DNA from: Oscillospiraceae bacterium
GTDB taxonomy: Bacteria; Bacillota; Clostridia; Oscillospirales; Ruminococcaceae
DNA length: 64,000 bases
Direction of reading: 5' to 3'
Assembly (NCBI GenBank): GCA_022768245.1
Contig: JALEMR010000021.1
Span: forward strand, 1 to 64,000
Shown here: positions 34,065-43,259 of the stretch, piece after piece
How the letters are laid out: each line of letters opens with the position of its first letter
Position numbering within the stretch: the first letter of the stretch is position 1
Notes under the pieces: model-generated
The model's database searches: none
Seen by the model: the letters and a program-made list of their open reading frames with translations, nothing else
Told to the model about the DNA's origin: nothing
Translations under genes and position numbers: made by a program

Positions 34065-34441
34065 TGAGTACCCGTGAGATAGGTGACGGCGGCGAGATAC
34101 TGACCGCGTATTACCTCGAAAAGGCGGGCTACAGGATACTGCGCAGGAACTACACCGTCCGCGGCGGAGAAATTGACATCATCGCCGAAAAGGACGGAGT
34201 TATCGCCTTTGTGGAGGTCAAGAGCCGCGATATCTCCGCATTTGAATCGGGAGTGTACGCCGTTACCAAAAGGAAACGGCGGCTTATTATCCGCGCATCG
34301 CAGGAGTATCTTTTCCGCATAGGCAGCGACTGTCAGCCACGCTATGACGTGGCAGATGTGGCTTTATCCGACGGAAAGCCCGTGAAGCTTCGCTACTACG
34401 ACAACGCTTTTTCCGCAGACGGCATAGACACCGTTCTGTGA
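34064..34441 (+). CDS. yraN: YraN/UPF0102 family endonuclease-like protein
   Basis: 125 residues. It has the Holliday-junction-resolvase-like fold motif GEILTAYYLEKAGYRILRRN, GGEIDIIAEKDGVIAFVEVK (Glu-x-Asp...Glu-x-Lys). Function not settled; it is often next to rnhB as here. Confidence 0.9.
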   Translation: MSTREIGDGGEILTAYYLEKAGYRILRRNYTVRGGEIDIIAEKDGVIAFVEVKSRDISAFESGVYAVTKRKRRLIIRASQEYLFRIGSDCQPRYDVADVALSDGKPVKLRYYDNAFSADGIDTVL

Positions 34442-34494
34442 TAATACATATACTTCATAACCATGAGCATGGTTTGGAAAGGAATTGAATAAAA

Positions 34495-35988
34495 ATGAAC
34501 TACAAAAGCACACGTGACAGCAGCGTGAAGATATCCGCTGCACAGGCTATCGTACAGGGAATTTCCGCAGACGGCGGTCTTTTTGTCCCCGAGGAGATAC
34601 CTCAGATAACTATGGACGAGATCGTCGCTCTGGGCGATATGTCCTACTCCGAGAGAGCGGCTTTCGTTTTCTCCAAGTACCTCACCGACTTCACCGAGGC
34701 AGAAATAAGATACTGCACCGATAACGCTTACAGCACCAAGAATTTTGCTACAGAGAACATCGCCGAGATATCTCACCTGTTCGACGGCGCTTATGTTCTC
34801 GAGCTCTGGCACGGCCCTACCTGCGCTTTCAAGGATATGGCGCTCCAGATACTGCCTTATCTGCTGACCACCTCCGTTAAGAAGATAAATCTCAACAAGA
34901 AGGTCATCATTCTCGTGGCTACATCGGGCGATACGGGCAAGGCTGCTCTTGAGGGCTTTGCTGATGTTCCCGATACCGAGATAATGGTATTTTATCCCCG
35001 CGACGGCGTAAGCGCTATGCAGAAGCGTCAGATGATAACTCAGGACGGCGCTAACGTTAACGTATGCTCTATCAAGGGCAACTTCGACGACTGCCAGAAC
35101 GGCGTTAAGAAGATATTCACCGACGAGGACGTCAAGAAGAAGCTCTCCGACAACGGCATGATGTTCTCCAGCGCTAACTCTATCAACTGGGGACGTCTTG
35201 CTCCGCAGATAATATACTATCTTTCCACCTACGCTCAGCTGGTAAAGGACGGCGAGATAAAGGCGGGCGACAAGATAAACGTTGTTGTTCCTACGGGCAA
35301 TTTCGGCAACATTCTTGCGGCTTACTATGCCAAGAACATGGGTATGCCCGTGAACAAGCTCATCTGCGCTTCCAACTCCAACAAGGTGCTCACCGACTTC
35401 ATCAACACGGGCATCTATGACCGCAACAGAGATTTTATCACCACAATTTCTCCTTCCATGGATATCCTTATTTCTTCCAATCTGGAGAGACTGCTCTACA
35501 TTCTCACCGACGGCAATGATGCTCAGATAAGGGAATGGTTTGGTGCACTGGCTTCAAGCGGCAGATATGAGGTCTCCGAAGATGTGAAGGCTAAGCTGCA
35601 GGCTGATTTTGTTGGCGGCTTCTGCACCGACGAGGAGACCAAGGCTACCATTAAGGAAATTTTCGACAAGTATTCCTACACTCTGGACACTCACTCCGCA
35701 GTTGCTGTGAAGGTATACGAGGATTACAAGGCTAAGACAGGCGACAATACAAGAACCGTTATCGCCTCCACTGCAAGCCCATACAAGTTCAGCGCAAGCG
35801 TACTTGAAGCTATTGACGGCAAGGCTGACCAGGCTGACGAGTATGAAATGGTTGAGCGTCTGCACGAGGTTTCGGGATATCCCATTCCGAAGTCGCTGGC
35901 AGAGCTCAAAAATAAGGCTGCAAGATTTACCGATTCCATTGATAAGTCGGAGCAGGAAGCGTACGTTCTTCAGAAGCTGGGACTGTAA
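34495..35988 (+). CDS. thrC: Threonine synthase
   Basis: 497 residues, PLP enzyme converting O-phosphohomoserine to threonine. The PLP-lysine is in GPTCAFKDMALQIL, and the phosphate-binding loop in ATSGDTGKAALEGF. VVPTGNFGNILAAYYAKNMG is also typical. The start MNYKSTRDSSVKISAAQAIV matches the family. RBS AAGGAATTG; a small hairpin AACCATG/CATGGTT lies upstream (34458-34473). The 3' end abuts the structured element directly at the stop codon. Confidence 0.95.
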   Translation: MNYKSTRDSSVKISAAQAIVQGISADGGLFVPEEIPQITMDEIVALGDMSYSERAAFVFSKYLTDFTEAEIRYCTDNAYSTKNFATENIAEISHLFDGAYVLELWHGPTCAFKDMALQILPYLLTTSVKKINLNKKVIILVATSGDTGKAALEGFADVPDTEIMVFYPRDGVSAMQKRQMITQDGANVNVCSIKGNFDDCQNGVKKIFTDEDVKKKLSDNGMMFSSANSINWGRLAPQIIYYLSTYAQLVKDGEIKAGDKINVVVPTGNFGNILAAYYAKNMGMPVNKLICASNSNKVLTDFINTGIYDRNRDFITTISPSMDILISSNLERLLYILTDGNDAQIREWFGALASSGRYEVSEDVKAKLQADFVGGFCTDEETKATIKEIFDKYSYTLDTHSAVAVKVYEDYKAKTGDNTRTVIASTASPYKFSASVLEAIDGKADQADEYEMVERLHEVSGYPIPKSLAELKNKAARFTDSIDKSEQEAYVLQKLGL

Positions 35989-36482
35989 GCCGGGAACGCC
36001 CCGGCAGGCGATTGCCGCGCTGTGAGTTTTCAGCTTAGGGGACATCAAGCCGCGGAAGTTAGCAAATACAAAAGGTAAGGATGAGGTTGAGAGTATCCGC
36101 CGCTAAGAAGTAAGCCAGCCATAAAAAGTTCGCCGGCCTTTCAAGGCCGCAGGTTTCCAAAGGGCAGCGCCCTTTGGTCGCCGCTCGCAAGCGGCGAAAC
36201 ACCCCCACCGGCACGTAACACAGTGATGCTCCCCACCAAAGCCGAAGCATGAACGACAAAAGGGAAACAACGCAGTGATAACCGAAAGCCGAACAGCCGA
36301 ACAGCCGAACAGCTGATAACGCCGCCCGTTAAAAAACACGGAAGGCAAAAACGAACAGAAAATAAAAGCTAACAGTAAGCTATATCCACGGGCGGCGTGC
36401 ATTTGACAGCGAAGCGTCTCAAATGCGTGAAGTCGGAGACTTCACAGAGGGCCGAACTGCAAATCGTATGTAACCGTAAATC
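35989..36482. ncRNA. Large structured intergenic element, copy R1 (candidate ncRNA or structured mobile element)
   Basis: Homologous to R2 (51430-51872). It starts directly after the thrC stop with GCCGGG/CCCGGC. Stems seen: 36134-36149 (CGGCCTT/AAGGCCG), 36157-36177 (CCAAAGGGC/GCCCTTTGG), 36178-36197 (TCGCCGCT/AGCGGCGA), a long-range stem 36319-36329 with 36388-36398 (ACGCCGCCCGT/ACGGGCGGCGT), 36399-36406 with 36419-36426 (GCATTTGA/TCAAATGC), and 36427-36445 (GTGAAGTC/GACTTCAC). Conserved unpaired blocks include CAAGCCGCGGAAGT and CCCCCACCGGCACGTAACAC. A triple GCCGAACA repeat (about 36288-36311) is specific to this copy. The transcribed strand is uncertain; thrC would transcribe the plus strand. 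Confidence 0.7.
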
Positions 36483-36579
36483 GTTTCGCTTTACACTCTG
36501 GAATTTTATCAAGCTTTGCATAAAAACACCAATCACAGACATTATCAAGCAATAAGAAATAATAATATAGTATGCTCCG

Positions 36580-36607
36580 TGCGCTTGTTTGCTATTAAAC
36601 AGGCGCA
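36580..36607 (+). terminator. Hairpin after R1
   Basis: TGCGCTTGTTT-GCTATT-AAACAGGCGCA, 11-bp stem with one G-T pair, followed by TTT. It is weak as a terminator but is the only candidate between thrC/R1 and the next gene. Confidence 0.45.
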
Positions 36608-36658
36608 TTTCGGACGATAAGGAGATAATCACCAAGATCACGGGAGAAAGGACATTGT

Positions 36659-37345
36659 ATGTCGCTGTATGTTATCGGAGATCTTCACCTGTCACTGGGC
36701 GAGGATAAGCCTATGGATATTTTCTGCGGCTGGGACAACTACATTGAACGCCTTAAGATCGGCTGGACTGAAACTGTATCGAATGACGATACCGTCGTTA
36801 TTCCCGGCGATATCTGCTGGGCGATGAAGCTCGATGAGGCGTATACCGACTTTAAATTTATCAATGATCTGCCGGGGAAGAAGATAATCTCAAAGGGCAA
36901 CCACGACTACTGGTGGAGCACTATGGGCAAAATGACGAGGTTTCTCTCCGAAAACGGCTTCGATACCATAAGCATTCTCCACAACAATCACTACCGTTAC
37001 GGTGAATACGGCATCTGCGGCACAAGGGGCTGGATAGCCGAAAACGGCGAGCCTGCCGACGCTAAGGTCCTCGCCCGTGAGGCGGGCAGACTGGAGACAT
37101 CTATCTCCTCCGCCGAAAAGGAGGGGCTTATCCCGCTAGTGTTTCTCCATTATCCGCCTATCTTCGGAAACAGCGTTAATTACAGCATTCTCGAAGTCCT
37201 GCACAGACATAATATCAAACAATGCCGATATGGTCATATTCATGGAAGATCCTGTGAAAATGCTTTCATCGGCGAACGGGACGGCATTTTTTATCAGCTC
37301 GTTTCAAGTGATTACATACAATTTGTACCGCAGAAAATCTTTTAA
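36659..37345 (+). CDS. Metallophosphoesterase
   Basis: 228 residues. Calcineurin-like metal motifs in order: IGDLHLSLG, VIPGDICWAMKLDE, SKGNHDYWWS, FLHYPPIF and YGHIHGRS. The family hydrolyses phosphomono- or diesters with two metal ions; the substrate is not evident. RBS GGGAGAAAGG nine bases before the ATG. It stands alone between R1 and tig, with about 175 AT-rich bases after it that hold the tig promoter (possible -10 TATAAT near 37401). Confidence 0.88.
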   Translation: MSLYVIGDLHLSLGEDKPMDIFCGWDNYIERLKIGWTETVSNDDTVVIPGDICWAMKLDEAYTDFKFINDLPGKKIISKGNHDYWWSTMGKMTRFLSENGFDTISILHNNHYRYGEYGICGTRGWIAENGEPADAKVLAREAGRLETSISSAEKEGLIPLVFLHYPPIFGNSVNYSILEVLHRHNIKQCRYGHIHGRSCENAFIGERDGIFYQLVSSDYIQFVPQKIF

Positions 37346-37523
37346 ATTGTGCAAAGTGCAGAAAATGTGGTTTTGCTATAGCTTTATCAAATCGTTTATG
37401 ATATAATTAACATATGTGCTTTATGCCGTTTAAACAGCGGATATACAGGCTTTGCAGAGATATTTGCACTGTGAATAAAGCCTTAAAACATAAATAAAAA
37501 ATTATTGAGAGGATGTTACCCGA

Positions 37524-38801
37524 ATGTTAAAATCAACAAATAAGATCGAAACCAACAAATATGAGCTCGAAGTAGAGGTAGACGCAGCACAGTTCGAAAA
37601 TGCTGTACAGTCCACCTACCGCAGAAAGGCTAAGAGCATCTCTATCCCCGGCTTCAGAAAGGGCAAGGCTCCCAGAAAGATGATCGAAAAGCTTTACGGC
37701 GAGGGCTTCTTCTATGAGGACGCTGTTAACGCTCTCGTTCCCGCTGCTGTATATCCCGCAGTTGCTGAAGCAGGTCTTACTCCCGTTGTCAGACCCGAGG
37801 TAGAGGTAACCTCCCTCGACAAGAATACAGGCGTTGTTTTCAAGATGACCGTTATCTCCAAGCCCGAGGTTGAAATTTCTGATTATATGGGTATAGAGAT
37901 CGCTAAAAATGTCAAGGATATTACCGATGAGGATGTTGACAACGAGGTAAACAAGCTCCGCGAGAGACAGGGCAGACTCGTTACCGTTGAGGGCAGAGCT
38001 GCTGAAAACGGCGATACTACAGTTATCGACTTCGAGGGCTTCATCGACGGCAAGGCTTTCGACGGCGGCAAGGAAGATATGTATGAGCTTAAGCTCGGCA
38101 CAGGCTACTTTATCCCCGGCTTTGAGGATCAGATCGTTGGCCATAACCCCGGCGATGAGTTCACCGTGAATGTTACCTTCCCCGAGAACTATCAGATGAC
38201 AGACGTTGCAGGCAAGCCCGCTGAATTCAAGGTAAAGCTCCACGAGATAAAGGCTCTTGAGCTTCCCGAGGTGGACGACGAGTTCGTTAAGGACGTTTCC
38301 GAGTTCGATACTCTCGACGAGCTTAAGAACGATATCAAGACCAAGCTCACCGAAAGAGCTGCCAAGAACGCAGATATCGAGGCTGAGAACAAGCTCTACG
38401 ATACAGTAATCGAGAAGATGACCGCAGAGATCCCCAACGAGATGATCGAAGCTAAGATCGACGAGATGGTAAGAGATTTTGAGTATCGTCTCTCCACACA
38501 GGGTCTTAACCTTGAAACATACCTCTCCTACACAGGCATGGACGCAGAGGGCTTCAGAAAGACCTTCCGCGACAACGCAGAGAAGCAGGTCAAGCTTCGC
38601 CTTGCTTTCGAGAAGATCGCTCAGCTTGAAAATGTTGAGGTCTCCGACGAGGCTATTGAGGCTGAGGTACAGAAGATCGCTGACGCTTACAAGATCACTC
38701 CCGCTCAGGTAAAGCAGATCGTTACCAAGGATAACATCATGGATGACCTTAAGGTCGAGGCTGCGGCTAAGCTCGTAAAGGACAGCGCTAAGATCGCGTA
38801 A
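37524..38801 (+). CDS. tig: Trigger factor
   Basis: 425 residues. Ribosome-binding signature GFRKGKAPRKMIEKLYG near 40-56. The peptidyl-prolyl isomerase domain (about 150-245: GDTTVIDFEGFIDGKAF, FIPGFEDQIVGHNPGDEF) and a helical chaperone C-terminal domain follow. It holds nascent chains at the ribosome exit. Followed by clpP and clpX, the classical order. Confidence 0.95.
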   Translation: MLKSTNKIETNKYELEVEVDAAQFENAVQSTYRRKAKSISIPGFRKGKAPRKMIEKLYGEGFFYEDAVNALVPAAVYPAVAEAGLTPVVRPEVEVTSLDKNTGVVFKMTVISKPEVEISDYMGIEIAKNVKDITDEDVDNEVNKLRERQGRLVTVEGRAAENGDTTVIDFEGFIDGKAFDGGKEDMYELKLGTGYFIPGFEDQIVGHNPGDEFTVNVTFPENYQMTDVAGKPAEFKVKLHEIKALELPEVDDEFVKDVSEFDTLDELKNDIKTKLTERAAKNADIEAENKLYDTVIEKMTAEIPNEMIEAKIDEMVRDFEYRLSTQGLNLETYLSYTGMDAEGFRKTFRDNAEKQVKLRLAFEKIAQLENVEVSDEAIEAEVQKIADAYKITPAQVKQIVTKDNIMDDLKVEAAAKLVKDSAKIA

Positions 38802-38819
38802 ACAATTGACAATTGATAG

Positions 38820-38908
38820 TTGACAATTTTATCTGCACTTCGGATAATGATCAAATATCATCTACACACAAGAAGCAAGGGGCAAGGTGCATTTTATCTT
38901 GCTTCTTG
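38820..38908 (+). promoter_or_regulatory. clpP promoter and leader hairpin
   Basis: TTGACA (38820-38825), N17, GATAAT (38843-38848) overlap a TTGACAATT direct repeat. Downstream, CAAGAAGCAAG (38869-38879) is perfectly complementary to CTTGCTTCTTG (38898-38908), giving a leader hairpin with an 18-base loop. No CtsR-type operator was seen. Confidence 0.55.
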
Positions 38909-38946
38909 CCTCTAATTATCTTGTTTCTAAATAGGAGGTTATTGAG

Positions 38947-39537
38947 ATGGGCAGTTACATTCCTTATGTTGTTGAACAGACAAGCAGAGGAGAAAGACAG
39001 TTCGACATTTTTTCCAGACTTTTAAACGACAGAATAGTTATGCTCTCCGACGAGGTAAACGATACTTCGGCAAGTCTGGTAGTTGCACAGCTTCTGTTCC
39101 TTGAAGGTCAGGATCCCGAAAAGGATATCAGCCTTTATATCAACAGCCCCGGAGGCAGCATTACCGCAGGTATGGCTATCTATGATACCATGAACTACAT
39201 CAAGTGCGATGTTTCCACTATCTGCATCGGTATGGCGGCTTCTATGGGAGCGTTCCTGCTCTCCTCGGGCGCTAAGGGCAAGAGAATAGCTCTCCCCAAT
39301 TCCGAGATACTCATTCATCAGCCCCTTATTTCGGGAGGACTTTCCGGTCAGTGCACCGATATCAAGATACACTCCGACCATATGGTCCGCACCCGTGAGA
39401 AGATGAACCGTATCCTCGCCGAGAATACCGGAAAGGATATCGAGACCATCAACCGCGATACCGAGCGCGATAACTATATGACCGCAGAGGAAGCCTGCGC
39501 GTATGGTCTGGTCGATAAGGTCATCACCAAAAGATAA
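38947..39537 (+). CDS. clpP: ATP-dependent Clp protease proteolytic subunit
   Basis: 196 residues. Catalytic Ser in [14 protein letters not shown], His in [12 protein letters not shown], Asp in [10 protein letters not shown]. It forms the barrel that degrades proteins unfolded by ClpX. RBS AGGAGGTTA. clpX follows after 17 bases. Confidence 0.97.
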   Translation: MGSYIPYVVEQTSRGERQFDIFSRLLNDRIVMLSDEVNDTSASLVVAQLLFLEGQDPEKDISLYINSPGGSITAGMAIYDTMNYIKCDVSTICIGMAASMGAFLLSSGAKGKRIALPNSEILIHQPLISGGLSGQCTDIKIHSDHMVRTREKMNRILAENTGKDIETINRDTERDNYMTAEEACAYGLVDKVITKR

Positions 39538-39554
39538 AAACGGAGGACGACACA

Positions 39555-40844
39555 ATGCCCGTTGGAGATAAAACCGTGAAAAGATGCGATTTCTGCGGAA
39601 AACCCGAAAATAAAATACAGAGCATGTTCTCCGCAGGTCCGCACAATATATGCGACGAGTGCGTTATGTACTGCTATGAGATGCTCATGAGCAACGACGC
39701 GCTGGGCTTCATTCCTAACAAGAAGTCGGTGGAAATGCCCGATAAGAACTCTAAGTCATCTTTCAAGCTCGTTAAGCCCATGGATATCAAAAAGGTGCTG
39801 GACGAGTATGTTATCGGTCAGGACCACGCTAAGGTCGCACTTTCCGTCGCTGTGTACAACCACTACAAGCGCATCATGACCGCCGACAGCAAGAACGACA
39901 AGGATAACGACGTTGAGCTCCAGAAGAGCAACGTTATCCTTCTCGGACCTACGGGAGTCGGAAAGACTCTGCTTGCGCAGACCCTTGCCAAGATACTGCA
40001 GGTGCCTTTCGCTATCGCCGACGCTACTACCCTCACCGAGGCAGGCTACGTGGGCGACGACGTTGAGAACGTGCTCCTCCGTCTGATACAGGCGGCGGAT
40101 TACGACATCGAAGCGGCGCAGAGAGGTATCATCTACATCGACGAGATAGACAAGATAGGAAGAAAGTCCGAGAACACCTCCATTACCCGCGATGTCAGCG
40201 GCGAAGGCGTTCAGCAGGCGCTTCTTAAGATAATCGAGGGCACCGATTCCGCCGTGCCTCCCCAGGGCGGCAGAAAACACCCCAATCAGGAGCTTATCCA
40301 CATCAATACCAAGAATATCCTCTTCATCTGCGGAGGAGCCTTTGACGGTCTGGAACAGACTATCAAAAAGCGCAAGGATTCCTCGTCCATAGGCTTCGGC
40401 GCGGACGTTAAGTCCAAGAGCGAAAAGGAAAAGAATATCTTCAAGGACGTTATCCCCCAGGACCTTGTGAAGTTCGGCATGGTGCCCGAGCTGGTGGGAC
40501 GTCTCCCCGTTATCACCGTGCTTGAGGAGCTTGACGAGCCCGCTCTCGTGAGAATACTCACCGAGCCGAAGAACGCTCTTGTGAAGCAGTATCAGAAGCT
40601 GTTCGGCATGGATAACGTTGACCTCGTTTTTGACGAGGACGCGCTCACAGCCATTGCAAAAAAGGCGATCGCTCAGAAGACGGGCGCCCGCGGACTGCGT
40701 GCCATTGTGGAGGGGATACTGACCGATATCATGTTCAAGGCTCCCTCACAGGAGGACCTTGTTAAGGTCACCGTTACCGCCGACTGTGTAAACAACGGCA
40801 CTCCGCCGCTTATCGCCACAGGCAGGAAAAAATCTGCTAAATAA
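39555..40844 (+). CDS. clpX: ATP-dependent Clp protease ATP-binding subunit ClpX
   Basis: 429 residues. N-terminal zinc-binding domain ([10 protein letters not shown]...CDECVMYC), Walker [18 protein letters not shown], Walker [15 protein letters not shown], and the IGF-like loop that docks ClpP in SIGFGADV. Unfolds tagged proteins for ClpP. Followed by an intrinsic terminator. Confidence 0.97.
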   Translation: MPVGDKTVKRCDFCGKPENKIQSMFSAGPHNICDECVMYCYEMLMSNDALGFIPNKKSVEMPDKNSKSSFKLVKPMDIKKVLDEYVIGQDHAKVALSVAVYNHYKRIMTADSKNDKDNDVELQKSNVILLGPTGVGKTLLAQTLAKILQVPFAIADATTLTEAGYVGDDVENVLLRLIQAADYDIEAAQRGIIYIDEIDKIGRKSENTSITRDVSGEGVQQALLKIIEGTDSAVPPQGGRKHPNQELIHINTKNILFICGGAFDGLEQTIKKRKDSSSIGFGADVKSKSEKEKNIFKDVIPQDLVKFGMVPELVGRLPVITVLEELDEPALVRILTEPKNALVKQYQKLFGMDNVDLVFDEDALTAIAKKAIAQKTGARGLRAIVEGILTDIMFKAPSQEDLVKVTVTADCVNNGTPPLIATGRKKSAK

Positions 40845-40857
40845 TTGACATTTTTTT

Positions 40858-40889
40858 AGCTGCTGCGAGTTTTCGCGGCAGCTTTTTTA
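40858..40889 (+). terminator. clpX terminator
   Basis: AGCTGCTGCG/CGCGGCAGCT stem followed by six Ts. Confidence 0.85.
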
Positions 40890-40894
40890 TATAA

Positions 40895-41066
40895 GGTCAC
40901 CTCTAAAAACCAGCGTCTGTCGCCTTAGCACCTCATCTGCTTGCAGATTTTCCGCCATATTGCACAGAAATTTCTTGCCGGGCGTCAGCCCGCCTGCGAA
41001 ATTTCTATACAATCTGACGAAAAATCCGACTGCGCATCTGAGGCACTATGGTTTTTAGAGGCGACC
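40895..41066. mobile_element. MITE-like fold-back element
   Basis: 172 bp without an ORF. The ends are inverted: GGTCACCTCTAAAAACC and GGTTTTTAGAGGCGACC differ at one position, and the arms stay complementary (imperfectly) to the middle, including two GAAATTTC blocks. It is flanked by ATAA on both sides (40891-40894, 41067-41070), a possible target duplication in AT-rich DNA. No transposase is in the window. Confidence 0.75.
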
Positions 41067-41069
41067 ATA

Positions 41070-41105
41070 AAAAAGTAAGCCGCCTATAAAGACGACTTAC
41101 TTTTT
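41070..41105. terminator. Terminator after DUF1540 gene
   Basis: AAAAAGTAAGCCG/CGACTTACTTTTT, with A- and T-runs on both sides. It would end the minus-strand transcript. Confidence 0.65.
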
Positions 41106-41139
41106 CTATCATAATGATATTAGGCTTGTAGCTGTTAAC

Positions 41140-41310
41140 TTACTTGCAGCCGCACTTGCACTCGAAGGACATGCAGTCTGTGCATTCGGGTACTGTGGGG
41201 TTCTGCTCGTGAGTGCCTACTCTGATGGAATCCAGTGTGCAGTAGTGCTCGGAATCCATGTTGTACTTGCAGCTTGTTACATCGCAGTGAATTGAACTGT
41301 TCTTTGCCAT
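41140..41310 (-). CDS. DUF1540 domain protein
   Basis: 56 residues from ATG 41310 (RBS GAAAGGAAG); upstream codons to 41391 have no RBS. Cys pattern CDVTSCKYN near 10, then CTLDSI, CTDCMSFECKCGCK at the end, eight cysteines in all. DUF1540 proteins are small Clostridial proteins thought to bind metal; function unknown. It has its own terminator, and is downstream of the TPM gene on the same strand. Confidence 0.85.
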   Translation of the reverse strand: MAKNSSIHCDVTSCKYNMDSEHYCTLDSIRVGTHEQNPTVPECTDCMSFECKCGCK

Positions 41311-41407
41311 GATGAATATCTTCCTTTCGGACATTTTTTTCGTCGGTTTTCCGACAGAATTATTATATGTCCGTCCGAACGGTTGATTCAAGGAAGTTTT
41401 CGGAAAA

Positions 41408-42205
41408 TTATCGTCTTCCGCCGCCGCCCGAGTGACCGCCGCCCGAATGATGTCCGCCGCCTGAATGACCGCCGCCCGAGCTGCTGTTGGTGTGGCGGAT
41501 GTTGTATTCCCTGACGAATATGTCCTGTCTTACGGGAAAGCGGATTGCTCTTTTGTCAACGTAATTCAGCACGGTGGGCTTTGAGTGGAACTTATATGAC
41601 GAAACCACCACTCCCGTGAATATGCCTCCTGCGATGAGCGCCAACACAATGCATAATGGCATCAGTCCGGGATGCTGCGCGAATACGTTATTTGCGTCCG
41701 CGCCCTCGGTGTACTCGCTATATACTCCGTCCAGCACAAGCTTTATGCTTGCAGCGCGGTCGGAGGTGTAGATACTGTCGCCCCGTCTCGAAACGTTTTC
41801 CGCTTCAGGACCGCTTATGTACTTATGCGCTGCGCCCGAGGTGATGAGATATGTATAATGGTCGGCGCAGAAAAAATATACACCGTCTGCGTCAGCTCCG
41901 AAATAGCTTTCGAAGCTGTTGATGCAGTAGCTCTGCGCGCTTGATGTGGAGCTGAAATCTCCGTATTGGTCGAATTCCACTGCCACGTTCCAGCCTGTTT
42001 TATCGGCGATGGACTGCGCATATTCCTCGATCTCGGCATATTCGCTGTCGGAAAGGGCGTTTTCCTCGTCGAAGAGCACACCCTCCGCTGCGCTTGCGGA
42101 CACTGCTGACGGCAGCAGAACTACTGCGGCAATGACTATGAGAAGCGCCGCTGCTGCTTTTTTGAGGGGCTCTGTGATCTTATAAGCATACAAGAGCAAT
42201 AGCAC
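41408..42205 (-). CDS. TPM-domain protein, YdjH-like
   Basis: About 261-265 residues. The start is uncertain: AGGAGGTG lies just ahead of a GTG (42205) and two TTG codons (42199, 42193); TTG 42199 has the best spacing. Signal peptide/membrane helix (about 18-42), extracytoplasmic TPM domain (about 45-170: LFDEENALSDSEYAEIEEYA), a second membrane helix (about 183-205, PLCIVLALIAGGIFTGVVVS) and a tail of SGGGHSGGGH repeats rich in Gly/His. The gene overlaps the zinc-ribbon gene. In Bacillus the TPM protein YdjH sits in the same kind of operon and helps to localise PspA under envelope stress. Confidence 0.8.
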   Translation of the reverse strand: MLLLLYAYKITEPLKKAAAALLIVIAAVVLLPSAVSASAAEGVLFDEENALSDSEYAEIEEYAQSIADKTGWNVAVEFDQYGDFSSTSSAQSYCINSFESYFGADADGVYFFCADHYTYLITSGAAHKYISGPEAENVSRRGDSIYTSDRAASIKLVLDGVYSEYTEGADANNVFAQHPGLMPLCIVLALIAGGIFTGVVVSSYKFHSKPTVLNYVDKRAIRFPVRQDIFVREYNIRHTNSSSGGGHSGGGHHSGGGHSGGGGRR

Positions 42206-43238
42206 CTCCTATCAGAGCGGTTACGACAGCTGTAATAACTGCACCCAGCGCCACCTTTAATTTGGATACGGGCATTATTCCCGTGAATTTTCCCGTCTGA
42301 CCGTTCATGGCGTAGAAGTATTTCTTGCCGTTGTAGTCGTAGCTTAGGAACCACACGGGCAGCATGGTGTAATGCCATTTGACGTTTCTGATATCCGCTT
42401 CGGAGCTGACGGGAGTGACGGTGGTATAGCCCATCACATCTGCCATCATAAGCTCCTTTGTGCCCTCGGAGACTCTCGCCTGTATGCGGGGCATGACCTC
42501 TTCCTTGGAAACGTCGTACTTATCGGCATAGAAGCCCTGGAGATAGCTCATGGAGAACTCCTTCATCTCGGAGTAGTCGAAGGGCTCTACCGAATCCATG
42601 AGAGCGTCGTCCAGCTTCTTGGAGCCGTCGGCGGGAACGCCGTCGAATTCGGCGTTGACCTCACGGTTGACAAGGAACACCTTATGATGCTCCACGGTGG
42701 TATCTCCGTGCCTTGTGGTATGTATTATCTCGGCGTTGGCGGTCAGGCTTCCGTGGACGCGGCAGTCTGCCAGCCAGTAGGGGACGTACAGTCCCGTTAT
42801 CTTTTCAATAGTACCCTGTGATTTGAAATCCGACGGCAGGAACCATTTCTTGCCGCACCATTCCTTGAATCCCGATTCCGCTTCGATCTTTGCCTTTTTG
42901 AAGGGGATTATCTTCTCGGGGCAATATTCTCCCGAAAGACGTCCTTTAAGGGAAACGGGGCTGTGGCAGTAGTAGCAGAAGGTCGCCGCAGTATTTTCCT
43001 CGGCGATTATCTCCGCGCCGCAGCTGTCGCAGATGTACAGATTTGTCCCGTTTTCGAATGCCGCAGCTTCTTCGGGGCTGAGCTGCGTCTCTGCCTCGGC
43101 AGCAGGAGCCATATTCTTAAGCTCCGCTTCGGTGAAATCGGATGCACACCATTCACAGGAGAAGGTCTGCTTCTGCGGGTCGAACTGCAGCTTTCCGCCG
43201 CAGTTGGGACAGGAGTAGTTGACTGTTGCATTACTCAT
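42180..43238 (-). CDS. Zinc-ribbon membrane protein, YdjG-like
   Basis: 352 residues, RBS AAAGGATAAG. Two CxxC...CxxC ribbons (YSCPNCGGKLQF...CEWCASDF at 9-35; ICDSCGAEII...CYYCHSP at 70-96), a long cytoplasmic middle, and a C-terminal membrane helix (about 328-351, KVALGAVITAVVTALIGGAI). Same architecture as YdjG of Bacillus pspA-ydjGHI. The 3' end overlaps the TPM gene. Confidence 0.75.
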   Translation of the reverse strand: MSNATVNYSCPNCGGKLQFDPQKQTFSCEWCASDFTEAELKNMAPAAEAETQLSPEEAAAFENGTNLYICDSCGAEIIAEENTAATFCYYCHSPVSLKGRLSGEYCPEKIIPFKKAKIEAESGFKEWCGKKWFLPSDFKSQGTIEKITGLYVPYWLADCRVHGSLTANAEIIHTTRHGDTTVEHHKVFLVNREVNAEFDGVPADGSKKLDDALMDSVEPFDYSEMKEFSMSYLQGFYADKYDVSKEEVMPRIQARVSEGTKELMMADVMGYTTVTPVSSEADIRNVKWHYTMLPVWFLSYDYNGKKYFYAMNGQTGKFTGIMPVSKLKVALGAVITAVVTALIGGAIALVCL

Positions 43239-43259
43239 AGAGCTTATCCTTTCTGCGTG

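Noticed and set aside
36059-36402. Minus-strand frames in R1 (and 51476-51866 in R2) sharing a short phrase SLCYVPVG
   Set aside because: Similarity is limited to the conserved nucleotide block; the frames diverge by indels, have no RBS, and the base changes follow stem pairing rather than codons.
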